NCBI RefSeq assembly: GCF_963678635.1
Contig: NC_087067.1
Location: 53,128,233 to 53,192,232 of the forward strand
Length of the DNA: 64,000 bases
Source: Symsagittifera roscoffensis
Lineage: Eukaryota; Xenacoelomorpha; Acoela; Convolutidae
Direction: 5' to 3'
Part shown: piece by piece, positions 43,501 through 55,500 of the stretch
Position numbering within the stretch: the stretch's first letter is position 1
How the letters are laid out: the number at the start of each line of letters is the position of its first letter
Program-made: the position numbers and the translations under genes
The notes under the pieces: model-generated
Database searches by the model: none
What the model was told of the DNA's origin: nothing
Seen by the model: only the letters and a program-made list of their open reading frames with translations

Positions 43501-46500
43501 NNNNNNNNNNNNNNNNNNNNNNNNNNNNNNNNNNNNNNNNNNNNNNNNNNNNNNNNNNNNNNNNNNNNNNNNNNNNNNNNNNNNNNNNNNNNNNNNNNNN
43601 NNNNNNNNNNNNNNNNNNNNNNNNNNNNNNNNNNNNNNNNNNNNNNNNNNNNNNNNNNNNNNNNNNNNNNNNNNNNNNNNNTGCTTGCAGAAAAGAAAAG
43701 CAGGACACGCCAGATTTCATGGAAGATTTCCTAGCTGAAGAAGAATCACATTTGTTAAGGTGTGAGCAGAACCAAACTTACTATAGAAGCGGGAGGCGTT
43801 CTTCCATGAAATCTGGTGTGTCCTTCTTTTCTTTTCTGCAAGCACTTTTTGCCCGTTCAAACATTTTCTGCGAGAGTTTTTAACCGGCAAAAATGTGCTA
43901 GAAGAAAAGAAAAGAAGGACACGCCAGATTTCAAGGAAGACATGTTATCATTAATTAAAATTAATCATCCTAATTAAAAATCGTTTCATAGGTTTTTTTA
44001 TTTGTTTTTTGCTTTGCTTTGGTATCACCCTAGCTGAAGAAGAATCAGATTTGTTAGGGTGTGAGCAGAACTAAATTTACTATAGAAGCGGGAGGCATTC
44101 ACGAGGAGCGCAGCGACGAGCCAAGCCGGGATAACTGTTGCCCGCTAATTCCACCGGCCATGCCTCTGTGTTTTGTGAGATTGTATATGAAATTTTTCGG
44201 CAAACACGCACAGCGCGCATTAACACACAATAGCAGTTCTAGGACTAAACATTTGATAGTTATCACCCTTCTGGAAGTGAAAGATGAACCATACCGACTT
44301 TACCAGCGGGAGGCGTTCCCGAGGAGCGTAACGACGAGCAACGCCGGGATAGCTATTGCCCGCTTAACCAAACGGCCATGCCTTTGTGTTTTGTGGGACT
44401 TCATATGAAATGTTACGGCAAACACGGATAGCACATTAACACACAAAAGCAGTTCTGGGACTATAAATTGGATAGTTATCACGCTTCTGGAAGTGAAAGT
44501 TGAACCATACCGACTTTACCAGCGGGGGCGTTCCCGAGGAGCGTAGCGACGAGCAACGCCCGGATAGCTATTGCCCGCTAAATCAAACGGTCATGCCTCT
44601 GAGTTTTTTGAGACTTTATACGAAATGTTTCAAGCAACGCCGGGATAGTTATTTTCCGCTGTCCGCAAAACCGACAAACGATTCCTTTTGTCTTTTGTGA
44701 GACTTTGTGTGAAATGATTTTAAAAATCATGATAGCATATTAACACACATCTGCAGCTTTAAGATCTCATTGTTAGGCTGGTTTGTATCAATATAAGTTT
44801 TCTGAGTCTGTCAAAGATAAATCAAAGCTTATTGTTTTTTGTTTGCAGATGGGACAACTCATGCTCAATTGAAACCATTATTTTTTTCAGCCGTTTTTAG
44901 TTTTATTGCAAAACAATTTACTTTTTGGAAGCTTTGAGTTTACAAAAGTTACAGAAGTTGACAATAAAAATCAACTTTAAAATTCTAATTCTGCTCATAC
45001 TTCAAAAAAATGAACGAAAATACCCTTACAAAGTCCAATTTATTAGAAGACTGCACACCAAATCACTCAAATCATTTAACTCTGGCCAAAATACACCAAC
45101 TAGCAAAAAAAAATTCAGTTATGTTCAGGTAAAACTTGAGTTTGTTCATTCATTTATCTTAAAGCAAGCTACCAATAGGTTGACTCCAGGTAACACAATA
45201 AATAAAGCAAAGCATAACTACATCAATTGTTTCAAAAAACTTTCAGCTATTTCATTCTTCAGTCAAAGTTTTTGCGCAAAACAAAGACGCCTTAAAGTTC
45301 TAGATCCATTAAACAACTTGAAAAAATTTTCATCAATGCTTATTGCTTGATTACAAAAAGATCGGAGTAGGTGTTTCGAACCACGTACTTTTTAAGTTCG
45401 TTCGAAACTAATACAACTAGAATTCAAAGCACTTGAACTAAAAACGCTATTATCAAACAGTTGAACTTGCTTCAAACAAAGTTCAATCAATTCATGTTAG
45501 TACGTGGTTGAACTTAAATAAATTAATTATGCTTGTTTCAAATTCTTCAATTGAAACTGTAAAAAGAGTAAGTTTTTCTTTGTTTTCAGCCAAAAAAAGG
45601 AATGAAACAAAAAAATATCCAATATTTTGGTTCAATTAATTGTTTTAATTCTAAAAACACAGTGAGCGTCTTAATTGCAAAAAGTAACAAGGCTCAACTT
45701 ATACGTAACAAATTATCAAAAATTTTACCCGTAATAACCTTGTTATTGCTCTTCATTACCTCTCAAAATGTCAAATTATTGAGTTTGAAACGAATAAAGT
45801 TTTCAAAGCCTAATTCTTAAATCTTCAGACTCTAGAGACTCATTTGATCTACCAGTGGTTAACTGTATGGTTTATCTAAATAGTAAAAAGTTGCTTCTAA
45901 AAACTAAACTCACATACTTTTTTTGCAAAAACTGAGAGAGATTTTTTTTAATTTCGTCTTATTATTTCACTTAATGCATATGATTTTTGTTCTGGCCTTT
46001 GAAACAAAACCAAATTTTATCCTAAATAACTAGGCGTGTTACTACAACAACACATGCTACCAAACATCAACTGAAAAAAAAGCTGATCAACTAACTTAAA
46101 TAAAAATTTCGTCACTTTTTGAAAGCTCTTAAAAGTTTTTTTTTAATCATCACGTAATGTATGACATGTGTTTAAATATTTTATGTGCCATTACTTTTTT
46201 GCTAGATAATGAGTGTTTTATTGCTTCATTTAAATGCCTGTGACATTTATTTGCCATCTTTTTAAGGTAAAATGGCCTTAGGATATGTTTGCATGTTTGG
46301 CTATATCGTATACAGTAATGACTAAAGACAATAGGGCAGCATAGAGTAGTGTAGTACAAAGGTTATACATCCAGTCCTAGATCCAAACATCCAGCCATCT
46401 ATCCTTTTACCATTAATAAAAACGTCCATCTATTTAAGCTTTCAAGCACCCATTCAACCAGTAACCTTACCATCAAGCAACTATGCAACCAGTCAACCAA

Positions 46501-49500
46501 CCATCACGTAATCCGGTGAGCCATTTATTTATCCATTGATCCGTCCAACCATTTATAGAGCAGCAATCTATGTACTCATCATCCATCCCTTCAGCCACCC
46601 AAACGTCTTGTCATCCATCCGTCCACAAAGCTATCTATCCAATCAGTCATCCATCCAACCGGCATCAGTCTATCCATCCATCTAATTACCAAGTCAGCCA
46701 TATATCCCTTCATCCGAAGAGCCATTATTCATCCATTGATCCATCCAACCAACCATACAGCAGCAATCTGTAAACTCATCGTCAATCCTTTCACCCACCC
46801 AAACATCCTATCATCCATTCATCCACAAAGCTATCTATCCAATCAGTCATCCATCCAAGTGGCATTAATCTTTCCATCTATCTGAATAACCAGCCAGCCA
46901 ACCATCTATTCATTCATCCAAAATTTTTTCATCTAATCAACCATCCATCCATGCAATCAGCCATCCATCCATCTAACCTGTTACTCCCGGCTATCCGTTC
47001 ACCAAAAAATTGATCGGTCTAGCTATCCAACCAGACGTCCAGCCATCAGTCACTTTCTCGTCCACCAAGCTATCCATCCATTCAGACACTTAAAACTCCA
47101 ATCGCCAATCCATCCAGCCAATTATTTAGCCATTCAGCCACGCATGGTTCAGTCCTGCCAACCATCAGTCCTGCCAGCTATCCTCTAAGCCAACTATTCA
47201 TTCAGTCATCTACCAATCTATTCAGCCAAGCATTCATCCATCCTGCCATCCATCCATATAGCTGTACATCATCTAGCCGACCTTGTCTATCCAGCAACCT
47301 AACCGTCCAAACATCCTTTTAATCATTCTTCGATCGGCACAAAAATCCAGCCATCCGCCCAACCGTCTATTCATTAATTTATCTAGCCAACCCTCCATTC
47401 ATCAAACAATCCATGCATCAAGCCATCCGTTCATCAACTCATCCATCCATCCATCATAAGGCCATCCATCCATCATAAAACCATACATCCATCAAACCAT
47501 ACTTCATTCATCACTTTTCCATGCGTATATAAAGCCATTATTCGTCTGACCAACCAGCTATCCATCAGTTTGATCGATCCTACCTTCCGGCTATCTAGCC
47601 AACTTTTCATCTAACCGTCCATTGACGTTTTCATGATTTCAGCCATCAATTCATCCAATCAGGTTTTGTTCCAACCAGCCACTCATCAAACAGCCCATTC
47701 ATACAGCCTTCTACCCGTTGGTAGATCTACCTAACCCTCAGTACATCTTTCCAACTAACCCACCATTCAAAATTTCAGTTTTTGTTTTATTGAAATAAAG
47801 ATGTCACTACACATAGATATGGCTATTTATAAAAAAAATTGGCTTAGTCGCTGAGTTTTTAACGTACCTATCATTACCACTGTACTTTGGGTTAAGGTGT
47901 TTTACAGGAAATGAGTGATCTTTTTGTTACTATAAACAGAAACACTTGCACCATCTAATCGATAAATGGGATTTTGTATTTCGAAATTTTAAAAAGTATT
48001 GGTGTAGACTTTAATTTAGGTATGTCAGAGAGTATCTAAGAAAGTATCTATATGATTATCTAAATAAGATAGTAAATGACTTAGCAGGCAACTAAGTAGG
48101 TATAGGTATATAGGTTTAAGCGAAGTTAAGTTGAATAGGTAGAAAAAATAAAGAGAAGTAAATTAAAGTAAAATTAGGTGAGTAAGTAGGATTATGTAAA
48201 TGAGAAAAGGGAAAGAAACAAAGCTTAACTAAATCCATTTAATTACAGACTTTGAGAAAAAAAGTAACAACGAAATTACTTGAAAAGAAGTTATAGTATG
48301 AAGTATTGTTGGGTAAGTTAAGTAAACTAAACTAAAATCAGGTAAAACAAGATGAAGTAAGGTAAAGTGAAGATAAAGTAAAATAAAAGTAGGGTAAAGT
48401 AAAGTGAGTGAGTTTATTGTGAGTTTAAGTAAATACAGTAAAAAAATTAGGTAAAATAAACTAAGACTGTTTAAAGAAAACCGAAGCAAAGTAAAGTAGA
48501 GGCAGAATTAAAAGTAAAGTTAGGTAAGTTAACTAAACTAAAATAAGGTAAAACAAGATGAAGTAAGGTAAAGTGAAGATAAAATAAAATAAAAGTAGGG
48601 TAAAGTAAAGTGAGTAAGTTTATTGTGAGTTTAAGTAAATACAGTAAAAAAATTAGGTAAAATAAACTAAGACTACTTAAAGAAAAGCGAAGCAAAGTAA
48701 AGTAGAGGCAGAATTAAAAGTAAAGTTAGGTAAGTATAAGACTTAAACCAAAGTAAAGAAGTAAGGTGAAGTGAAGTAAAGTAAAGAAGTTCAGTAAAAT
48801 AGCCCTAATTTAATTAGGTTTATGTAAAAAGAATTGAAACTGAAAACAAGTAAGTGACTAGGCCGAAAGTAAATAAGTAAGTTTGTGAAAAAGGAAGTAA
48901 AAAATTCAGTAAGAAAGTAAGTAAGTATGTAAGTAAGTACGTAAATAAAAAGTAAGTAAGTCAATAGGTAGTTAAAGTAGTAATCAAGTAAGTCAGTAGT
49001 AGGTAAGTGAGTAAAAAAGGAAGCAAAAAAGTAAGTAGGTAAGTAAGTAAATAAGTAAGCTAGTGAGTAAACGAAAACAAAGGAAAGTAAGATAAAATTA
49101 AGTAAACTGCTTTGTTTTACCAGCACTTCATCTCAAAGGTGAAGTAAAATAAATTGAAACAAACAAGACTGAAGAAGTAAGCTTATTAAAAAAAGTGAAA
49201 CGGGCATAATTGTATGAATGTAAGTAAGAAAACAGTAAGTAAGTATGGGAGTAAGTACGAAAGTCAGCAAGCAAGCAAGTAAGTAAGTCAGTAAAAAGTA
49301 AGATGGTGAGCGAAAAAGGAAGTAGGTAAATAAGAAAAGAGGTAGGCAAGTAGATTTAAAAGTGAGTAAGTCAGTAAGTAAGTAGTTAAGGAAGCAAGTA
49401 AAAAAGTAAGTAAGTAAGTAATTAGGTAGGTAAAAAGTAAGTTAGTAAAAAAATAAGTGAGTAAGTGAAAAAGAAGTGAGTAAGTAAGTAACTAAGTAAG

Positions 49501-52500
49501 TCGGTAAGTAAGTGAGTGAGTAAGTGAGAAAAAAAGTAAGTAAAAAATTAGGTCAGTAAAAAGTAAGTCAGTAAGTAATTAAGTGAAAAAGAAGTGAGTA
49601 AGTAAGTAAATTAGTCGGTAAGTAAGTGAGTAATTAGGTAGGTAAAAAGTAAGTCAGTGAAAAAGTAAGTGAGTTAGTGAAAAAGAAGTGAGTAAGTAAG
49701 TAAGTAAGTAAGTCGGTAAGCAAGTGAGTGAGTAAGTAAGAAAAAAAGTAAGTAAGTAATTAGGTAAGTAAAAAGTAAGTCAGTAAGTAAGTAAGTGAAA
49801 AAAAAGTGAGTAAGTAAGTAAGTAAGTCGGTAAGTAAGTGAGTAAATAAGAAAGTAAGTAGGTAAATAAGAAAGAAAGTAAGTAAGTAAGTAGGTAGGTA
49901 GGTGTAGTAAGTTCATTAGGTGATGTTGAGTAAAGATGAATTATGTTAAAAAAATGACTTAAGTAAGAGAAGTAAAATTAGGCAACGTAAAGTGATGTAT
50001 GCTTGTTGTTTTGTCTGTCTGTATGAATCCAAGTATGTGTGTATAATTGTATGCATCTATGCAAACTGCATTTATGTTAGTGTATAAGTATAAAGTATGT
50101 TGGTAAGTTAGTTTTTAAGTTTCAACTAAGTATGAAATTAGGTATATTGAAGTAAAGTAATGTAAAGTAAAGTGAAGTAAAGTTAAAAAACCCAAAGCAT
50201 AACATTGATCAAGAAAAAGGGAAAAACGTTAAGTGAATAGAGTTTGAATCAAGAGTAAATAAAAAGTAAAGTTTAAAAGTTAGGTAGAGTAAGTAAGCTA
50301 GGTGAGGAAGTAGTTGAACAAAAAAAATAAGTAAAGATAAGTCAGCCAGAAAAAAAGCAAGTTATTAAATCATTTGATAAATGATAAATAGGCAAACCAG
50401 AAAATCAGCAAGTTTTCCTTGATCAACTTAACAGCTCAATCGAATGCTATCCACACCGTGAAACCGTTCTCAAGGCCATTAACTAAAACGAGACTGCTGA
50501 AAAGTTTTTTAAATTCCAGTTATTTAGGTCTCAAACACAAACTAATTATTTTGCAGAGGGAAAAATAAGTTTATTCGAGATCAATGGTTTGTAGACATGT
50601 GGTGGTGTGCACATGAGAGAGCTAAAGACTGCCAGTGTTCAAAAGTTAACTGCATAACCTTGTGCAGGTAAATTATTCAATGAAAGACTTGGTTTTTTCA
50701 AGTTATTGAAAAGACACTAAGCTATTCCACCCAAATGGCCTAGAAAACTGTGGTTAGAAAACCCGGGCAACATACAACAGTACGTTGGACACTCCTGTTA
50801 AGTTCAAGTTCATATTTAAATACGGCTGCATCGTGCAAAAAAGCGTGCAATCATATAAACTTGGAGTCGTTCAAGTATTTTTCCTTTTTCCAAGGAACAG
50901 TTTTTCATACCAATTAAGCCGCCATAAAGTCTCAACCTAATTGAAACAACGCAAATAAGCTTTTTAGAATTAAAAAAAGTGAGAAAAAGCAAGAAAAAAT
51001 TCTTTGGTTAGAACTGTCAGAGTAAGTTTGTTTTAAGGACGTAAACATTTCTTGAATTATTTCTAAATCAATTGGAAAAACTCAGTTTTTCCCAATTTCA
51101 TTGTTTTTCCAGCGCCTTTCCGAGCTGTTAAATGTCCGCCAGTGAAGATAAAAGATACCTAGCAGATACGTTTAGACTTGTTTAGTTTCCGGCGGTAAAT
51201 TACCAAATGAAGTACCGGAAACACTTTTGTTTTGTAGAAATGCACCAAGTTTTCGACAAAAGCTCGGTGCATTTTTTGATATTCTTTTACTCATTTCCTT
51301 TTTCTACTCGTATTTTTCCCCATTGAAACTTCCATTACCCTCTAGAGAAACACAGCATACTGTTTTTCCCCGGTTTGGAACCTTCAGTTTTTTTTGTATA
51401 GTTGGAAATTCTCTAAAATGTATAAATTAATTATCAATATCTTAAAAACACCAAGTTTCCTTTAATTTCAATTTTCTCGTTTTGAAATTTGGAAAATTTA
51501 TCATTTGCTATAACTTGCCCAGAAACGGCCGCCGCCTTTGGAGAGTTATTTCAATTTACTGCCTTTTCACCATAAAATATAGGTCAAGTTAAGGAATTAG
51601 TTTCCTGCTGCTAACACTTAAGCTACGCTGCCAAAATTGCCGGCGAATTTTTATTATATACCATAAAAGTCAATTCCCCGTTCACTAACAAATTTCAACT
51701 AGGTCGAAAGTTCATTTGCCCTAACAAATATAACAATTAATATGATTCATATAATTAACCAGGACGAATTATTAGGACCCCAAAATTTGGAATTAGAAAG
51801 AATTTTGTATCGTGTCCCTTGTTGTTAAGCTAAGCTTAGCAAGATCCTAAGTAGGGGGTCTTCTGCTTTTTGGGTGGAAAATTTCTTTCGTTTACAAAAT
51901 CCTAGGATGAGGGTCCTCCAAAATATTAAGGACCCCTTTCCTAGGATTTTGCTTTACGTGAGGACCCCCCTTAGGAAGGATCCGCGACACGACAAAATTC
52001 TACTATTGCAGCACACACTATATCGTATTAGATTTACGGCTGAATGTTCCATCAAATAATCGGCATGTTTTTGCATTTTAAGGCTAGTTTTTAAACAAAG
52101 TTAATAAAATGTTAAATTAGCATCGGAAGATAAATAACCCAGCAGTAAAAAAGCCGAAAATATCTTCGCAGAAACCCTTAGAGCCGAAAAAAACAACAAC
52201 ACTTAAGATTTATGAAACATTAGCAAGTCCCCTTCGCCCTTAAAAATTTTTTACGTCCCCTCGCCTGAAAACAGACATGCGCACACAATTTTTTTTCGCT
52301 CGTCAAAAGACGGAACAAGAAGCCAATCAGCCGATATAAAATAGGCCGAAGCTTATAACGCCGAAAAAAAAGTTTAAAATTCTTAGTTTATTATGTAGGG
52401 CTTAATCGCCCTCTTGAGTTGGATGGTTGTGATACCAGCAAAAATGAATGGAATAAAATCATTGGAAAATATGCCGACAAAATTGAGGCCGACCGATGCC

Positions 52501-55500
52501 GGTATCCCAAACATTATATACTTTTGAGCAATAGAGTTCAGAAACTTTCATAAACGAATTAACTTAAGAAATCTTATTCCGATTTGATTAAGCTTGCTAG
52601 TGGCAAGCGTAATGAATGCAGCAGCTCGCGCAACCAAAATTACAAAGGTTTTGACCAAAGTTGATGAACGAAGAAGAAAGCCGAAAATTGATTGATATTA
52701 AAAAAAAACTTTTGGCATGCTAAAAATTTCTTGTTAGAGTTCATAAACTTCTCATTAGAGTTCAATTGCTTTAATGCTAACAAACATCAGTAGAATAAAA
52801 AAAAATTGGAAAAATAAGCCGAGAGAAATGAAGCTGACCAATTTCATTACTAAAAAAATCGAATCCTCTAGAAAGTCTTTGCAACACTTATGCAACACAA
52901 ACTGACTGCCACCAGGTAACTGCATGCATCCAATATAGTTACCACGTTATTACGAAAAAAAAGTTTTTTTAAACCATTTTGACTATTCTGTGAATAAAGT
53001 TGTTGAAGGGAAAAAGTCTAAGTATGTCTTCTGAGCGTATGTCGTTAATAAAAAATATAGCATAAATAAAGCTCAGAAGACCAATTGATCTCAAATTATT
53101 CGGGGGATCGTTGAATTTAAGAAAGTATAAGACTTATCCACAGAGGCAAAGCGGAGCTTCGCATCACTTGTGATACAACACAAACAAAATAAACTTAAAT
53201 CGAAAAAAAACAAGGTAAACCGAAAAATTCGTAGATTTAGATTAAAATTAGTAGAGGCCAGCTAAAGCTGTAGGTACTTCCTTGATATTTTTGAAATTTG
53301 TTTTACTGATGTGGTGTGAAATGGGTGATTAAAAAAAGTACTTTGCCCAAAACCCGTTATTTCTCTACTTTTTGTGAGATATTGAATTTTCTCAACGAGG
53401 TAACATTTAAATAAGAAAAAATAAGTAGTCACCGGGTTGATAAAAAACTATCGCAATTAGCTCTTTCGGTTGAACCCTTCATCTCAAATTTGATAGGGTA
53501 GTGTTTAAGAAACATCAAAAAATTTGTCAAAAAGATTCTAAGAATTGGTCAGAAGTTCAAGAACTTCCATTTCGATATCTGCAACTTTTTTCTGCTCGAA
53601 GTACGCCGAGGCCACTTCAGCAGAGAAGATTTTCAAAACCGGATTTACCAATGAACCTTAAAATTGAAAAGTTATTGAAAAAACACTAAGCTATTCCACC
53701 CAAATGGCCCAGAAAACTGTGGTTAGAAAACCCGGGCAACAGATAACAGTACGTTGGACACTCCTGTTAAGTTCAAGTTCATATTTGAATACGGCTGCAT
53801 CGTGCAAAAAAGCGTGCAATCATATAAACTTGGAGCAGTTCAAGTATTTTTCCAAGGAACAGTTTTTCATACCAATTAAGCCGCCATAAAGTCTCAACCT
53901 AATTGAAACAACGCAAATAAGCTTTTTAGAATTAAAAAAAGTGAGAAAAAGCAAGAAAAAATTCTTTGGTTAGAACTGTCAGAGTAAGTTTGTTTTAAGG
54001 ACGTAAACATTTCTTGAATTATTTCTAAATCAATTGGAAAAACTCAGTTTTTCCCAATTTCATTGTTTTTCCAGCGCCTTTCCGAGCTGTTAAATGTCCG
54101 CCAGTGAAGATAAAAGATACCTAGCAGATACGTTTAGACTTGTTTAGTTTCCGGCGGTAAATTACCAAATGAAGTACCGGAAACACTTTTGTTTTGTAGA
54201 AATGCACCAAGTTTTCGACAAAAGCTCGGTGCATTTTTTGATATTCTTTTACTCATTTCCTTTTTCTACTCGTATTTTTCCCCATTGAAACTTCCATTAC
54301 CCTCTAGAGAAACACAGCATACTGTTTTTCCCCGGTTTGGAACCTTCAGTTTTTTTTGTATAGTTGGAAATTCTCTAAAATGTATAAGTTAATTATCAAT
54401 ATCTTAAAAACACCAATATCCCTTTAATTTCAATTTTCTCGTTTCGAAATTTGACAAATTTATCATTTGCTATAACTTGCCCAGAAACGGCCGCCGCCTT
54501 TGGAGAGTTATTTCAATTTACTGCCTTTTCACCATAAAATATAGGTCAAGTTAAGGAATTAGTTTCCTGCTACTAACAGTTAAGCTACGCTGCCAAAATT
54601 ACCGGCGAATTTTTATTGTATACCATAAAAGTCAATTCCCCGTTCACTAACAAATTTCAACTAGGTCGAAAGTTCATTTGCCCTAACAAATATAACAACT
54701 AATATGATTCATATAATTAACCAGGACGAATAATTAGGACCCCAAAAATTGGAATTAGAAAGAATTTTGTATCGTGTCCCTTGTTGTTAAGCTAAGCTTA
54801 GCAAGATCCTAATTAGGGGGTCTTCTGCTTTTTGGGTGGAAAATTTCTTTCGTTTACAAAATCCTAGGATGAGGGTCCTCCAAAAAATTAAGGACCCCTT
54901 TCCTAGGATTTTGCTTTACGTGAGGACCCCCCTTAGGAAGGACCCACCCCTTAGGATCCGCGACACGATACAATTCTACTATTGCAGCACACACCATATC
55001 GTATTAGATTTACGGCTGAATGTTCCATCAAATAATCGGCTTTTTTTACTGCTGGCTTATTTATCTTCCGATGCTAATTTGAGATTTTATTATCTTTGTT
55101 TAAAAACTAGCCTTAAAATGCAAAAATATCAAATTAGCATCGGAAGATAAATAACCCAGCAGTAAAAAAGCCGAAAATATCTTCGCAGAAACCCTTAGAG
55201 CCGAAAAAAACAACAACACTTAAGATTTATGAAACATTAGCAAGTCCCCTTCGCCCTTAAAAATTTTTTACGTCCCCCCCGCCTGAAAACAGACATGCGC
55301 ACACAAATTTTTTTCGCTCGTCAAAAGACGGAACAAGAAGCCAATCAGCCGATATAAAATAGGCCGAAGCTTATAACGCGGAAAAAAAAAGTTTAAAATT
55401 CTTAGTTTATTATGTAGGGCTTAATCGCCCTCTTGAGTTGGATGGTTGTGATACCAGCAAAAATGAATGGAATAAAATCATTGGAAAATATGCCGACAAA

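Larger units (their letters stand above)
47440..51876 (-). repeat. Right arm of the giant inverted repeat
   Basis: Reverse complement of 39083-43481. From inside outward: ATCC-rich, the shared non-repetitive stretch (about 47770-48100), imperfect (GTAA)n (48140-49990) and the A segment (50398-51876). It then continues into the B unit at 51877. Confidence 0.9.

Noticed and set aside
43322-43883. Frames running through the N gap
   Set aside because: Their codons are unknown bases; no coding claim is possible.
44925-45350. 141-codon Lys/Asn-rich frame in the palindrome centre, considered as a transposase
   Set aside because: No DDE, zinc-finger or other motif; composition follows AT-rich DNA.
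46371-47500. CRISPR-like array from regular CATCC spacing
   Set aside because: It is an imperfect tetranucleotide microsatellite in a eukaryotic intron, with no distinct repeats and spacers.
48229-49916. Minus-strand Leu/Tyr-rich frames in the right arm
   Set aside because: Same repeat artefact in the inverted copy.
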